Shown here: positions 8,302 to 16,954 of the stretch, piece after piece
Numbering within the stretch: position 1 is the first letter of the stretch
How the letters are laid out: each line of letters starts with the position of its first letter
Source: Methanoregulaceae archaeon
GTDB lineage: Archaea > Halobacteriota > Methanomicrobia > Methanomicrobiales > Methanospirillaceae
DNA: 64,000 bases
Reading direction: 5' to 3'
NCBI GenBank assembly: GCA_015660885.1
Contig: JACTUB010000011.1
Location: 1-64,000 of the forward strand
Notes under the pieces: generated by a model
Seen by the model: the letters and a program-made list of their open reading frames with translations, nothing else
What the model was told of the DNA's origin: nothing
Database searches by the model: none
Program-made: the position numbers and the translations under genes

Positions 8302-9360
8302 CTATTTCTCCGCTGGTGTTTCCTCAGGTACACCGAACAGGTGATCTACGCCAAGCGCAACATTTACCCAGCGGAATTCGCCGGTTGCCTCGATAAGGAG
8401 AAGTCCCATGAGAGTGAACGGGACCGCAAAGAGAATCCCGACCAGACCCAGCAGCCAGCCCCAGAAGATTACCGAGACAAGGACGAGCAGTGCCGGTATC
8501 TCGAATTTCCGTGCTGTCAAGTAGGACAGGATCGGGTGCTCAACAATAAAGTTGAGGACACAGACTGCTGCAATAACAGCAATGGCTCCGGGAACACCGA
8601 ACTGGAGCCAGGCAAAGAAGATGGCTGGCACAGCAGCGATAAGGAGCCCGAAATACGGAATGTACCCGAGCAGCAACATAAGAACGCCCCAAAGGATCGC
8701 CCCGTGAACACCAATGACGCCAAGGAAACCGCCGAATAACACGCCATGGATGAAATTTGTCTCCGTCCGGACGACGAGAAAGTCAATGACATATCCGGTC
8801 ATACGTTCGAGATTGTGCATGGCGTGTGATTCTTTGCCAAAGTGATCTTCAAGATGTGCGACCATGCGGGGTAATTGGAGAAGAATGAAGAATGTCAACG
8901 CACCTACGAAGAAGAGGAACGTGATAGCCTCCGCAAGGGGCATAACTCCTCCTATCCCGATGGTGTAGATCTGTCCTATATCCAGAGCTGGCGGTTTATT
9001 AGCAATGGATGACAGACCGAAGGGTCCAAGCATAGCCGCGAAATCGCTCATCCGGGTATTGAAATCCTGCTGGAATTGAGGGAGGTCCGCAATCACCGTG
9101 TGAAGGGACAGGGCCGTCACGCTGATAAACCCAAGGATGATAAGACATGCGACAAGGCTAATGACCAGGCTTGCAGCAAGATCGGAGAGGCCTTTTTTCT
9201 TCAACCAGAACAATCCCGGCGTTGCCAGTATGGTAACGATGATCGCCATTAGGAAGAGCGAGATCATATAGGCAGTTGTCTTCGCTGCGATAATGATGAT
9301 AAATATGAGCGCTATCACGAGAAGTGAGCGCTCGGCTTGTGACAGTTCCATAGATACCAT
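8302..9360 (-). CDS. AI-2E family transporter (PerM/TqsA-like permease)
   Basis: A 352-residue polytopic membrane protein of the AI-2E/UPF0118 family. Hydrophobic segments near residues 12-50 form the usual N-terminal hairpin pair, a longer soluble stretch follows (about 85-130), and the C-terminal half holds the conserved block of helices with GYIPYFGLLIAAVPAIFFA, a family hallmark, and PFTLMGLLL near the end. Members export signalling molecules or exchange ions; the substrate cannot be read from sequence. It lies 94 bases downstream of the start of the REC-PAS gene on the same strand. Confidence 0.88.
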   Translation of the reverse strand: MVSMELSQAERSLLVIALIFIIIIAAKTTAYMISLFLMAIIVTILATPGLFWLKKKGLSDLAASLVISLVACLIILGFISVTALSLHTVIADLPQFQQDFNTRMSDFAAMLGPFGLSSIANKPPALDIGQIYTIGIGGVMPLAEAITFLFFVGALTFFILLQLPRMVAHLEDHFGKESHAMHNLERMTGYVIDFLVVRTETNFIHGVLFGGFLGVIGVHGAILWGVLMLLLGYIPYFGLLIAAVPAIFFAWLQFGVPGAIAVIAAVCVLNFIVEHPILSYLTARKFEIPALLVLVSVIFWGWLLGLVGILFAVPFTLMGLLLIEATGEFRWVNVALGVDHLFGVPEETPAEK

Positions 9361-9514
9361 TGTTAATTCCTCTCCTGTGCTAGTTTCAAAATTTGTCCGT
9401 GATTCCCATGCCGAATGACGATCATTCGTGAGTCGCTCCGGATGTCTGGCTGCTCGCCCAGGGACGACCCGGCAATTTCACCACGTTCAAAACGCATCTC
9501 CCCGCATGAGGAGA

Positions 9515-10297
9515 TCAGACAGCATTCATCCAGTTGTGGAAGTCTTCTGAGGACTTTTTCAGGTCCTCTTTTATGTCGGCAATACGCTTTTCAATGGTCG
9601 CCTTTACTTCGCCTTTGGCATCGGCGGCTTTCTTTTCCAGTGCCTTGATCTTGGCTTTGGCTTCTTTTTCCTGCTGATCCGCCTTCTGCTTGACCTGCTC
9701 CACTTTTGCATTCCGCTTCTTGGTCAGGTTGTCAATCTTCGTCTGAAGCTTGGCTTTATGTTCTGCCCGCGACTTAGCTTGCTCTGCCTTCAACTGAGCA
9801 ATGTCCGCTTTAAACGCTGACACATCCCTGGTATACTGTTCATGTTCAACGACGAACCGTGCGCTGCGAAATACCGTGCCGCCCAGTGCTTCCATCCTGG
9901 TATCGACAGGGGTTACCCATTCTTCACCGATATCGGAAACCAACGCCCATTTGCCAGGTGTAAGTCTGGCAGACACGTCATCAAGAAATTCTTCGTTGAC
10001 TCCGGCGCGACTCATGTCCCAGAAGGCCCCCGCAAAAGTTCCCCCGACAGCGCCAACGGCAACGCCGATTGGTCCTCCGAGAAGTCCGATTAGTGCACCG
10101 ATTGCGGTTCCACTAACAGTATGAATCGGGAAATCATCATCTATCTGCTTTACGGTAACGGTGCCATCATCATTTTTCCTTATAACGGCTTCGGCATAAA
10201 CGGAAATGCTGCCTTCGGCATCAAGTGCCGCTAGCGCTCTCGATCCTTCATATGTTTTTCTCTCGTCTTCAAAAACTACTACCAACATTCTTTCCAT
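9515..10297 (-). CDS. DUF1269-type protein with Gly-rich membrane segment and C-terminal coiled coil
   Basis: 260 residues. The N-terminus MLVVVFEDERKTYEGSRAL through the glycine-rich GTAIGALIGLLGGPIGVAVG (about residues 64-92) matches the DUF1269 pattern: a small alpha/beta domain with an inserted hydrophobic hairpin. The region 95-150 continues the domain (TPGKWALVSDIGEEWVTPVD). Residues 155-255 are a Lys/Glu/Ala-rich coiled coil, which is longer than usual for the family. The next upstream gene (10312-10584) is only 14 bases away, so they form an operon. Function unknown; a membrane-associated stress role is often guessed. Confidence 0.75.
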   Translation of the reverse strand: MERMLVVVFEDERKTYEGSRALAALDAEGSISVYAEAVIRKNDDGTVTVKQIDDDFPIHTVSGTAIGALIGLLGGPIGVAVGAVGGTFAGAFWDMSRAGVNEEFLDDVSARLTPGKWALVSDIGEEWVTPVDTRMEALGGTVFRSARFVVEHEQYTRDVSAFKADIAQLKAEQAKSRAEHKAKLQTKIDNLTKKRNAKVEQVKQKADQQEKEAKAKIKALEKKAADAKGEVKATIEKRIADIKEDLKKSSEDFHNWMNAV

Positions 10298-10311
10298 GAT
10301 TTGTTCGCCTC

Positions 10312-10584
10312 CTAGTGTTTTGCATAAACTGGATCGTTCGTTCCAGCTCCTTTTCTTTTGACTTCGTTTTCGCTGATGTCAATTCTTAAAACGCCTTTTC
10401 TGCCCAGGACTTCCAAGACCATGTCCTCGACGAATTCGGCGTGTTCAAGCTCGCCGATTGTCCCTTCGATAAGGGCATTTTCATGGGAGCCATTGTTTAG
10501 GGTTATGTTCTGGAGGGTGACTTTTGGTTTTAGTTCGATGGAGAAAGAACGCTCTTTTTCCCTCGGTTTGTTTTCATTCACCAT
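10312..10584 (-). CDS. 90-residue hypothetical protein, first gene of the DUF1269 operon
   Basis: I choose ATG 10584 (MVNENKPREK) because GGAGGAAC stands five bases before it. The protein is hydrophilic, with alternating beta-like segments (FSIELKPKVTLQNITLNNGS) and a helix (ELEHAEFVEDMVLEVLGRK). No signal peptide or membrane segment. It precedes the DUF1269 gene by 14 bases. The following regulator gene at 10693 is divergent, with about 110 bases between, so that regulator could control this pair. Not recognised. Confidence 0.65.
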   Translation of the reverse strand: MVNENKPREKERSFSIELKPKVTLQNITLNNGSHENALIEGTIGELEHAEFVEDMVLEVLGRKGVLRIDISENEVKRKGAGTNDPVYAKH

Positions 10585-10692
10585 TTTTAGTTCCTCCAGA
10601 ATTAAAGAGCTCACAAATGCCCATAAGTCTTATTTGACGAGGATGTGTATTGGTAAACAACAATGTGTAAGCGTTAACATCGGCGATGGAAC

Positions 10693-11436
10693 ATGGAAAA
10701 AAGTGAAGGGATAGAAAAACTGTTTTTTGATCTTGCAAGTGAAAGCAGGCTCGGCATACTACGCGAGTTAACGCAACAGAATTTCAGAATGAACGAGTTA
10801 GCTCGAAAACTGGACCTGACACCCACCGAAATTTTCAGACAGCTGCAACGCCTGACTGAAGCACTTATCGTTCAGAAACTCACTGATGGAACATATGTCA
10901 TTACAAACTATGGCAAACTGACTCTGCAGCTTCTTCAATCACTTGAATTTACCTTCAGGCATAAAGCATACTTTTTAAATCATGACGTTTCGCGACTTCC
11001 CTACCAGTTTGTTAACAGGATAGGAGAGCTTTCGAGTAGCGAACTGTGCATGGATTCGATTGAGAACGTGAACAGATCAGTACAAGACTTTAAGAAAGCC
11101 GAGAAATATGCGTGGGTAATGGGCGAGAAGGTCTTAGAGTCGTACGGTCCAGCGATGTCGGAACTAGTCTCCAAAGGGATAAATTTCAGGTTCCTGCTTT
11201 CCGATGGTTTGCTTCCCTCCTATAATTCTGTTCCCGGAGAAGCTCTACACGTCGAAAGGAGAACACTCACCAACATCCCTTGCATAATACTTTGCACCGA
11301 AAAAAAGGCCGGAGTATGTTTGCGTTCAACCGATGGAAGAATGGACTACGTTTGCTTCGCCAGCAAAGACCAGAAGTTCGTTAACTGGGCAAGGGATCTT
11401 TTCCTTTACTACTGGAACCTAGGAAAACCATGCTGA
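10693..11436 (+). CDS. FilR1-type transcriptional regulator (HTH + DUF1724)
   Basis: A 247-residue archaeal regulator. Residues 6-75 form a winged helix of the ArsR kind (LASESRLGILRELTQQ, then MNELARKLDLTPTEIFRQLQ as recognition helix region). Residues 110-247 are the FilR1 middle domain/DUF1724, ending in the typical FASKDQKFVNWARDLFLYYW. This type of regulator is abundant in methanogens; the ligand is generally unknown. The gene is divergent from the DUF1269 operon. Start ATG 10693; the protein begins directly at the HTH, as normal. Confidence 0.9.
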   Translation: MEKSEGIEKLFFDLASESRLGILRELTQQNFRMNELARKLDLTPTEIFRQLQRLTEALIVQKLTDGTYVITNYGKLTLQLLQSLEFTFRHKAYFLNHDVSRLPYQFVNRIGELSSSELCMDSIENVNRSVQDFKKAEKYAWVMGEKVLESYGPAMSELVSKGINFRFLLSDGLLPSYNSVPGEALHVERRTLTNIPCIILCTEKKAGVCLRSTDGRMDYVCFASKDQKFVNWARDLFLYYWNLGKPC

Positions 11437-11784
11437 GCTATATAAGCCCGATTTTCCGACACAATTTTGTTAGGAGTGTATGTTAATACTTCTGTTTCAT
11501 TGGAAAGGGTGCTATATCTACGGACTGGAGGGGAATATCAAGGAATTTGCCTAGCTGGAAATGGCTTCATCATCTCGGGAACGATTATTATCGAGGCAGT
11601 AAGACGATATATTCGATCGCAGGGTTTCTTAGGCAAAAACACAAAGAAGGGAAGGAATAGAACTCCAGCCCCGATAAATACCGTGGCGTTCTCGGTCTGT
11701 CCTCCAAACCAGATCCCGGCCAGCGCTCCGGACCTTGTCTCTGAAAAACATCCGCTAGTTTTATAGAGAAGGATGAAATAAGAC
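11437..11784. other. gap between FilR1 regulator and HdeD-like gene
   Basis: About 350 bases. A reverse frame (within 11538-11822) includes a stretch with a membrane-helix pattern (NATVFIGAGVLFLPFFVF) and could be the decayed end of a membrane protein gene, but it has no clear start and I do not call it. TATA-like sequence near 11760-11775 probably belongs to the next gene. Confidence 0.4.
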
Positions 11785-12381
11785 ATGTTGGTGGTTAAAT
11801 CCATGCCAGATGAAGTTGTCATTATTGAAACCGCATTTCATCCTTTGAAATGGAGCTCGTTTATTGCCCGTGGACTTATTGCCCTCATCATTGGAATTTT
11901 GGTTCTAATCTGGACCGGTGTTGCTGTAGAGGTTGTGGCAAGCCTGATTGGACTCCTGATCATGATTGCTGCGATTCTTACGTTGATCCTTGCACTCAAG
12001 TCCCCGGCAGGTGCTCCAGGATCCCTAGTGCTCCTCGTTGTCGGAATTCTGGGGCTGCTTGTTGGAATTGCAGCCATCCTGCATCCGTGGATTGCTGCTG
12101 CGGGGATTACGGTTATCATTGCCTTTCTTATGCTCTTTTTCGGGTTTATTGATCTCTCTCTCGCAATCTTTCATCCCGAATTCACGACCCATCGGTTGCT
12201 GCTTGGGTTTTCCGGGGCGCTTTCAGTTATTCTCGGAGGAATATTCCTCTTCCTGCCGGCGTTCGGTGCGCTGGTGCTTGTTACTGTATATCTTGGGATA
12301 TTTGCAATCATCTACGGTATCCTGAGTATTGTTATCGGGATTACGGTGAAGGGAGAGAACAAGAAAGTAACCGCAGGGTAA
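11785..12381 (+). CDS. HdeD family membrane protein (DUF308)
   Basis: 198 residues with six hydrophobic segments in three pairs, the pattern of the DUF308/HdeD family. The motif GLIALIIGILVLIWTG (about 30-45) followed by further ALIxG/GIxxLxxP repeats is characteristic. Related bacterial HdeD helps in acid stress; the archaeal role is unknown. A second ATG at 11803 (MPDEVVI) is an alternative start. Weak AGAAGGATG-type ribosome-binding sequence lies before 11785. Single gene on this strand. Confidence 0.85.
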   Translation: MLVVKSMPDEVVIIETAFHPLKWSSFIARGLIALIIGILVLIWTGVAVEVVASLIGLLIMIAAILTLILALKSPAGAPGSLVLLVVGILGLLVGIAAILHPWIAAAGITVIIAFLMLFFGFIDLSLAIFHPEFTTHRLLLGFSGALSVILGGIFLFLPAFGALVLVTVYLGIFAIIYGILSIVIGITVKGENKKVTAG

Positions 12382-12517
12382 CCGGCAATACGATCCGGAT
12401 TCCGGATCATTAAACTTTTACTGAAAAGGGAGTTCTGATAATTTCGCAGGATTGAGGGAATACGTCCAGCTGGACAGAAAATGCGGGAAACAGGAATAGA
12501 GAGACAAGGACAAACGA

Positions 12518-12690
12518 GAATCAATCTGGTAACATCAACCCACAGACCGGGCAGTACTGCCAGGGGATTGTATACCAGGCCTGAACTTTATCTTTGGTGA
12601 TCTTGATGTGGCAGCGATGCATGGCTCCGTGGGAATTCGGGCAGGGTTTTGATGAGGACTTAATATACAGGTATACTACATCCAGAAAAT
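12518..12690 (-). pseudogene. zinc-ribbon small gene without start codon
   Basis: The reverse frame reads KPCPNSHGAMHRCHIKI, then VQAWYTIPWQYCPVCGLMLP and stops. Cysteines in CP-x9-C and CPVC make a convincing treble-clef or zinc ribbon. No ATG, GTG or TTG is found between the upstream in-frame stop and the first cysteine, so the gene is broken or very unusual. The 3' half is repeated, also broken, at 42308-42360 (RQYDPVCGLMEPG). Other zinc-ribbon remnants lie near 42030-42490. Confidence 0.45.
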
Positions 12691-12778
12691 TTAAAACAAT
12701 CGGACAAAGTAACGGTCTTATTTTCCCTACACCATTTGTTTGAGTGGATTACATTTTCTAACACTTGTTAGATATTTT

Positions 12779-12955
12779 TTAAAAAATGCTGTCGCATCTG
12801 TTCCAATATACTTTCGGAAGTACTGCTTTGGTAACACCGATCTTTTTTGAGATCGCCTCAAGCGTCACCGCATTCCATCCGGTTTCCGTTGCAATCTCAA
12901 TTGCGGCAGCGATGATCTTTTTCTTCGCATCCTGATGGTTATTGATCCGTGCCAT
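12779..12955 (-). pseudogene. TetR/AcrR regulator, N-terminal HTH fragment
   Basis: ATG 12955 opens a frame of 58 residues: MARINNHQDAKKKIIAAAIE, then TGWNAVTLEAISKKIGVTKA, which is the TetR-family DNA-binding domain. It breaks off after VLPKVYWNRC, at the place where the fourth helix should continue, and the roughly 140-residue ligand domain is missing. An ABC-2 permease tail lies 380 bases away. TetR genes often sit beside such permeases, so both may be remains of one exporter locus. Confidence 0.75.
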
Positions 12956-13135
12956 GCTCTTGTATTTCCGTTGGATGAGGATGTTTATTCACCTTGTGTT
13001 TGCAGAAATAAATTTTGATTTTTGAAAACTAAACATATGTTTAATAATTTGAATGTATATTCTGGGAATGGGGAAATCATAGGTGAGGTAACATCCACGT
13101 TTCTCATCAAGGCTTCTCATCAAGAAGGTAAAAAA

Positions 13136-13320
13136 ATGGAGACTAAACCTTTCACACCAGAGAACACCACCATCCTAATGGTGGATTACTCAGCCGGGTT
13201 CGTAAACAGCTTCCGTTCCCACAATGTTAACGAACACATCACAGCCACAGTCGCCCTCGCCAAAACCGCCCTTGGCTTTCGCTCGGGACTGGTAGTTAAC
13301 CTCGGAGCAGGACAAATACC
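13136..13320 (+). pseudogene. isochorismatase-family hydrolase, N-terminal fragment
   Basis: From ATG 13136, behind AGAAGGTAAAAAA, the frame reads METKPFTPENTTILMVDYSA and continues with FRSHNVNEHITATVALAKTA and SGLVVNLG, the first third of an isochorismatase-like cysteine hydrolase, including the catalytic Asp of the MVDY block. Similarity stops near 13320, and the frame runs into ABC-2 permease sequence. The catalytic Lys and Cys regions are absent. Confidence 0.7.
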
Positions 13321-13331
13321 CTATCCGCAGC

Positions 13332-13583
13332 TCGTTCAGGCACGAGTTTTGTCGTTTTACCGATATTCGGCCTGTCTGGGGCGTTATTTCCGATCAGCAG
13401 TCTTCAGCGTGGATCGCTCCAATTACCCTTTATGATCCTCTTACCTATGGTGTTGATAGAATCAGGTACGGATTAACAGGAATATCTCAAATCAATCCGA
13501 TTTTATGCCTGGCAGCACTGGGGTTTTTCGCGATAGTAATGACGATATTGGGGGCATTCTTATTCAGGAGGATGAATTATTAA
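13332..13583 (+). pseudogene. ABC-2 type permease, C-terminal fragment with frameshift
   Basis: Reads GTSFVVLPIFGLSGALFPIS, then after a one-base shift near 13405 WIAPITLYDPLTYGVDRIRY and INPIL, ending FLFRRMNY with stop at 13583. This is the last two membrane segments of a drug-export type ABC-2 permease, including the FPI and DPLTYGVD blocks typical of that family. The first two thirds are gone, and an isochorismatase head is joined directly upstream. Confidence 0.75.
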
Positions 13584-13628
13584 AAAAACAGGAATCGAAG
13601 AAATACAAAGAAATGGAGTTGAAGGATT

Positions 13629-14300
13629 ATGGAGATAGTACCTGGAATTCACCAAGTCGATGGTATAAATGGTAATTGTTTTATTATTGTTCGGGACGAA
13701 CTAACCCTTATCGATACGGGAATGCCCCGAAACAGCGCAAAAATAGTAAAATATATTCAGGATATTCTTAAACGTAAACCCTCAGAAATCAAAACTATCG
13801 TCCTGACACACTTTCATGTTGATCACGCGGGCAACGCTTGCAATCTCAAAAAACTTAGCGGTGCGAAGGTGGCCATTCATGAAGCGGATGCGGACTATGT
13901 TAACGGTAGAAAAACCCAGCCGGTACCGCGAGGTGGTATGGGAATGTTTTTTAAAATCCTCATGAGCTTGTTTTTCAGATCAAGGCCCGTTGAACCGGAT
14001 ATAAAGCTCTGCGACCGTGACACCATCGCTGGTCTCACCACCATTCATACACCAGGACATACACCGGGAAGTATTTGTCTTTTTGATCCGGCATCAAAAA
14101 TTCTGTTTGTTGGGGATCTATTGAGGTTTAACGGCATTAATATCGAAATGGGACCATTACCATTAGACACAAGTGAGGTACAACAATCAATCAATAAAAT
14201 CGCCGCAATTGATTTTGATATCATGCTGTCGGGACATGGAATACCTCTTAGACCCGATGCATCGGTAAAGGTCCGAGAGTTCGCAAAGTCGTTACCCTAA
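13629..14300 (+). CDS. MBL-fold metallohydrolase
   Basis: A 223-residue metallo-beta-lactamase-fold hydrolase. The metal site is complete: H61-x-H63-x-D65-H66 in THFHVDHAGN, a later His in HTPGHTPGS, the bridging Asp in FVGDLLRF, and the C-terminal His in SGHGIPL. It starts MEIVPGIHQVDGINGN with the usual first beta strands. Substrate unknown; the short form suggests a glyoxalase II-like or general thioesterase activity. A decayed paralogue is found at 43222-43467 (same GDILRY and GHGVPLRPDAS blocks). ATG 13629 is preceded by GAAGGATT. Confidence 0.9.
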   Translation: MEIVPGIHQVDGINGNCFIIVRDELTLIDTGMPRNSAKIVKYIQDILKRKPSEIKTIVLTHFHVDHAGNACNLKKLSGAKVAIHEADADYVNGRKTQPVPRGGMGMFFKILMSLFFRSRPVEPDIKLCDRDTIAGLTTIHTPGHTPGSICLFDPASKILFVGDLLRFNGINIEMGPLPLDTSEVQQSINKIAAIDFDIMLSGHGIPLRPDASVKVREFAKSLP

Positions 14301-14501
14301 GTTCGAAAAGATGCAATCTGGAAATTTCATTAAATTTTATTTTTTCATTTTTAAAAGTTAGTTATGTGTTATTTAAAAAATAATGCTGATTTGGCTCTGT
14401 GGAAATCCTCATTTTCATTCAAAAAAAGCATTTCTAAAGAGCCGAAACCTCAATATCTTTTATAAAAACCATTAACCATTCAGCACACGTGTAAGAGCGT
14501 A
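14301..14501. promoter_or_regulatory. AT-rich promoter region of the KTSC gene
   Basis: About 200 AT-rich bases. TTTTATAAAAACC at about 14458-14469 is a good archaeal TATA candidate roughly 35-40 bases before the start codons. A T-rich run near 14338-14355 could terminate the MBL gene. Confidence 0.45.
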
Positions 14502-14726
14502 GTGATATGCTTGAAAAGACAGCCCGTTAAATCCCGTATTCTGCGCTCCGTGGGATATGATGAGAGCTCAAAAATCCTGGAGATCGAATTCCAGACAGGA
14601 CTTATTTACGAGTATTCGGGAGTCCCTTCAAAAGTCTACAAGGATCTTATGAGTTCAGATGCAATGGGAAAATACTTTTCCGAGAAGGTCCGGAACCGGT
14701 TCCGGACAAAACAGATGATCGCATAA
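14502..14726 (+). CDS. KTSC domain protein
   Basis: A 74-residue protein. The KTSC domain covers nearly all of it: VKSRILRSVGYDESSKILEI, then F-x-x-G-x-I-Y-E-Y and VPSKVYKDLMSSDAMGKYF. This domain often sits next to or inside RNA- and tRNA-related proteins; function is not established. No ATG is in frame; the start is GTG 14502 or TTG 14511, and the sequence does not decide. Confidence 0.8.
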   Translation: MICLKRQPVKSRILRSVGYDESSKILEIEFQTGLIYEYSGVPSKVYKDLMSSDAMGKYFSEKVRNRFRTKQMIA

Positions 14727-14800
14727 ATCGCAATCCCCGCAAGTTCCCGCATCTCAGCGGCCGGGCATCACGGGAGAGATTTTCCTTCTCCGTATCCATG

Positions 14801-15034
14801 TCACGGATCTTCTTTTCCGGTACCGGTTATCATACTGTTCAGCATGATAATTAACCCAGATGCGCCGTACGCGGTAATGAGATCTTTGATGACCGTTTTC
14901 AAACCTTCCCAGAAGTACTGCATGCCGGGGAGCTCCACAGAATACTGGTCGCTTTGAAGTGCACCCAGTGAATTAATAATACAGGATGAGATAAACGCGT
15001 GGGAAAGGGGAAGATTTAATGGGGAGATATACAA
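14801..15034 (-). CDS. uncertain small frame
   Basis: The last 45 codons read like protein (GMQYFWEGLKTVIKDLITAY, then a hydrophobic stretch GASGLIIMLNSMI), but the upstream part is poor and the only early start is a TTG that lies inside the acylphosphatase start region. It may be a short protein beginning at an internal GTG or ATG near 14920-14940, or the tail of a lost gene. Not recognised. Confidence 0.25.
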   Translation of the reverse strand: MYISPLNLPLSHAFISSCIINSLGALQSDQYSVELPGMQYFWEGLKTVIKDLITAYGASGLIIMLNSMITGTGKEDP

Positions 15035-15321
15035 TCCTCATCTCAATGATGAGGATCACGGCACATGCTAAAGGCAGGGTCCAGGGTGTCGGGTACCGTT
15101 ACTTTGTCACAGACTGTGCACGGGAGAGCGGTGTATCCGGATTTGTTAAAAATATGCCTGATGGTTCTGTGGTGATTGTTGCCGAGGGCAGCGATGATGC
15201 TCTTGACACATTTGTGCGAATGGTACAAGCACAAAGCGATACGCTCATCCGTGTAGATACGCTGGAAGTCACCCGATGCGAACCGACCGGTGAGTTTTCC
15301 GGGTTCGGGATACGCTGGTGA
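15019..15321 (+). CDS. acyP: acylphosphatase
   Basis: Hydrolyses the carboxyl-phosphate bond of acyl phosphates. The family core is clear: RVQGVGYRYFVTDCARESGV with the phosphate-binding loop and catalytic Arg, then GFVKNMPDGSV with the catalytic Asn. It closes with FSGFGIRW. Two starts are possible: ATG 15019, behind GGGGAAG, gives 100 residues; ATG 15046 gives 91, the usual family length, but has no ribosome-binding site. I keep the first. Endonuclease V follows after 42 bases on the same strand. Confidence 0.9.
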   Translation: MGRYTILISMMRITAHAKGRVQGVGYRYFVTDCARESGVSGFVKNMPDGSVVIVAEGSDDALDTFVRMVQAQSDTLIRVDTLEVTRCEPTGEFSGFGIRW

Positions 15322-15363
15322 GCAAAAGATGCCGCCATACGATGCGGGCAATAACGGACTGAC

Positions 15364-16077
15364 ATGATTATGCAGACAGGAAAAAAATACCCGGAACAAG
15401 CAGCTTCTGAATTCATACGGGCTCCCGATCCTGCAGGAGCACAAAAGATCCAGGAGATGCTTTGTCATCACTGCATCATTGAGAGAACTATCGATATCTG
15501 TGAGATCCATCATGTCGCAGGAGCTGATGCAGCATATGACCAGGATACGATATATGCTGCGGTTGTCGTGATGACTTTTCCCGGGCTTGAGGTTGTGGAA
15601 AAAAGATGTTCGGTACAGGAGGTCCCGTTTCCTTATATTCCCGGGCTGTTGTCATTCCGGGAAGGACCGGCGATCCTCGAGGCATTCAGCAGCCTTACCA
15701 CGGTTCCCGATCTCCTCTTTTTGAACGGACACGGGTATGCACATCCGAAAAGATTTGGTCTTGCCAGCCATGTCGGCCTGCTTCTTGATGTACCTTCAAT
15801 CGGCGTGGCACAGCGCCTGTTGACCGGAAGCGTCGCTATACCCGGCGCAGCACGGGGGTCCAGTGAGCCGGTGCTTGACAAGAGCGAGGTTATCGGCATG
15901 GCGGTCAGGACTGTAAAGGGTGCAAAGCCGGTTTTTTTTTCTGCCGGGCACAAGGTGGATCTTGACCAGGCTGTTGACATGGCACTGAAAACAACCAAAG
16001 TACACCGGATTACCGAGCCGGTCTGGCATGCGGACCAGATGTCGCGGCAGTGCAGGGATAAGCAATCCGGTACCTGA
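15364..16077 (+). CDS. nfi: endonuclease V, with one catalytic Asp replaced by Asn
   Basis: Cuts DNA or RNA near deaminated bases, chiefly inosine. 237 residues; core blocks are VAGADAAYD (D55), PYIPGLLSFREGP (E100) and FLNGHGYAHPKRFGLASHVG. Known members use two Asp and one Glu for Mg2+; the third ligand normally sits in a D-G-x-G-x-A-H-P motif, but here codon 121 is AAC, so the motif is NGHGYAHP. All other blocks look intact (VPSIGVAQRLL, FFSAGHKVDL). It lies 42 bases after acylphosphatase. Activity may be reduced or changed. Confidence 0.9.
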   Translation: MIMQTGKKYPEQAASEFIRAPDPAGAQKIQEMLCHHCIIERTIDICEIHHVAGADAAYDQDTIYAAVVVMTFPGLEVVEKRCSVQEVPFPYIPGLLSFREGPAILEAFSSLTTVPDLLFLNGHGYAHPKRFGLASHVGLLLDVPSIGVAQRLLTGSVAIPGAARGSSEPVLDKSEVIGMAVRTVKGAKPVFFSAGHKVDLDQAVDMALKTTKVHRITEPVWHADQMSRQCRDKQSGT

Positions 16078-16555
16078 TCGGATAGAATTCTTGTTTCAGG
16101 TCCCGGATGCAGCGGCAGGAAAGACCATTTCGGTTCCCTCCCTGCTCCCGGTTCTCTGCACGTATGTATTGCAAGGCGCGCCTTCATCCACGTACCACGA
16201 TACCTTAAAACAAGGCCTCCTTCCAATTTCGCCTCCCCAAGCCCGTCAGGCTGGATATCCGAAAGATTCTCGGGTATACACCAAACCCAGGTCACCTGCC
16301 GATGAAATCGATAATTCCCGGATTTATGAAGACTATTTCCACAACATCCTCCCGGTTTGTTCCGGTTGAGCAGGAGAAAAGATAGGATCGTATCACCTTT
16401 ATAGGAAATACTCCCACTCCAGGACACTATGGTGGATTTGTTCTTTCCTGCCGTTGGTGTTTCCAGTTTGTAAAGAATTTACCCGTTAGGATCTCTACCG
16501 ACGGGAAATGAGACAGTAAATAATTATTTACACAAAAAATTATAATAGAAAAAAT
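16078..16555. other. intergenic region with a possible coding remnant
   Basis: No intact gene. On the reverse strand between about 16085 and 16340 one frame is protein-like (VYTRESFGYPA, an internal TGA, then CFKVSWYVDEGAPC and a tail), which could be the end of a decayed gene, but I cannot name a family. AT-rich sequence at 16515-16550 is probably the promoter of the zinc-ribbon gene. Confidence 0.35.
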
Positions 16556-16825
16556 ATGGAATTACCACAAGGACCCCTGTGTCAAAGTTGCGGCATGCCG
16601 TTTAAAAAAGATGATGATTTCGGAACAAAAGAAGACGGTAGTAAAAGTAAAGAATATTGTTTTCACTGTTTTCAGAACGGCAGGTTTTTAGATGAAGGCG
16701 TATCCCTGCAAGAGAAAACAGAGAAGAATGTGAAATTTGGCGTTCAAATGGGGATGCCGGAAGATATGGCAAGACGTATGTGCGAAAACATATTGCCGAA
16801 GCTTAAGAGATGGCAAAAAGAGTAA
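16556..16825 (+). CDS. putative zinc-ribbon protein (Zn_ribbon_2 type)
   Basis: 89 residues. The N-terminal half is a zinc ribbon: CQSCGMPFKKDDDFG, then YCFHCFQNGRF. The C-terminal half is a helical tail (MGMPEDMARRMCENILPKL) typical of this family. Cytoplasmic. The role is unknown. Preceded by a very AT-rich promoter region; the ATG at 16556 has no evident ribosome-binding site and the message may be leaderless or nearly so. Confidence 0.85.
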   Translation: MELPQGPLCQSCGMPFKKDDDFGTKEDGSKSKEYCFHCFQNGRFLDEGVSLQEKTEKNVKFGVQMGMPEDMARRMCENILPKLKRWQKE

Positions 16826-16954
16826 AACAGGTTTTAACATCGTTCCCGTGCCAACCCTTGTGTTCATTGATACCTGAAAAACCGCCCTTTTATTGAGGAT
16901 AATCGACCGGGACTGTTTAACTTTGTCCTATGCTATTATTGTGCAGCTCACCGG

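Noticed and set aside
11467..11822. Two opposing frames of about 95 codons
   Set aside because: Neither has a ribosome-binding site or a family match; a membrane-like stretch on the reverse strand may be a remnant but cannot be supported.
15633..16427. 264-codon reverse frame
   Set aside because: Mostly antisense to endonuclease V; only the part beyond 16085 looks protein-like, and in another frame.
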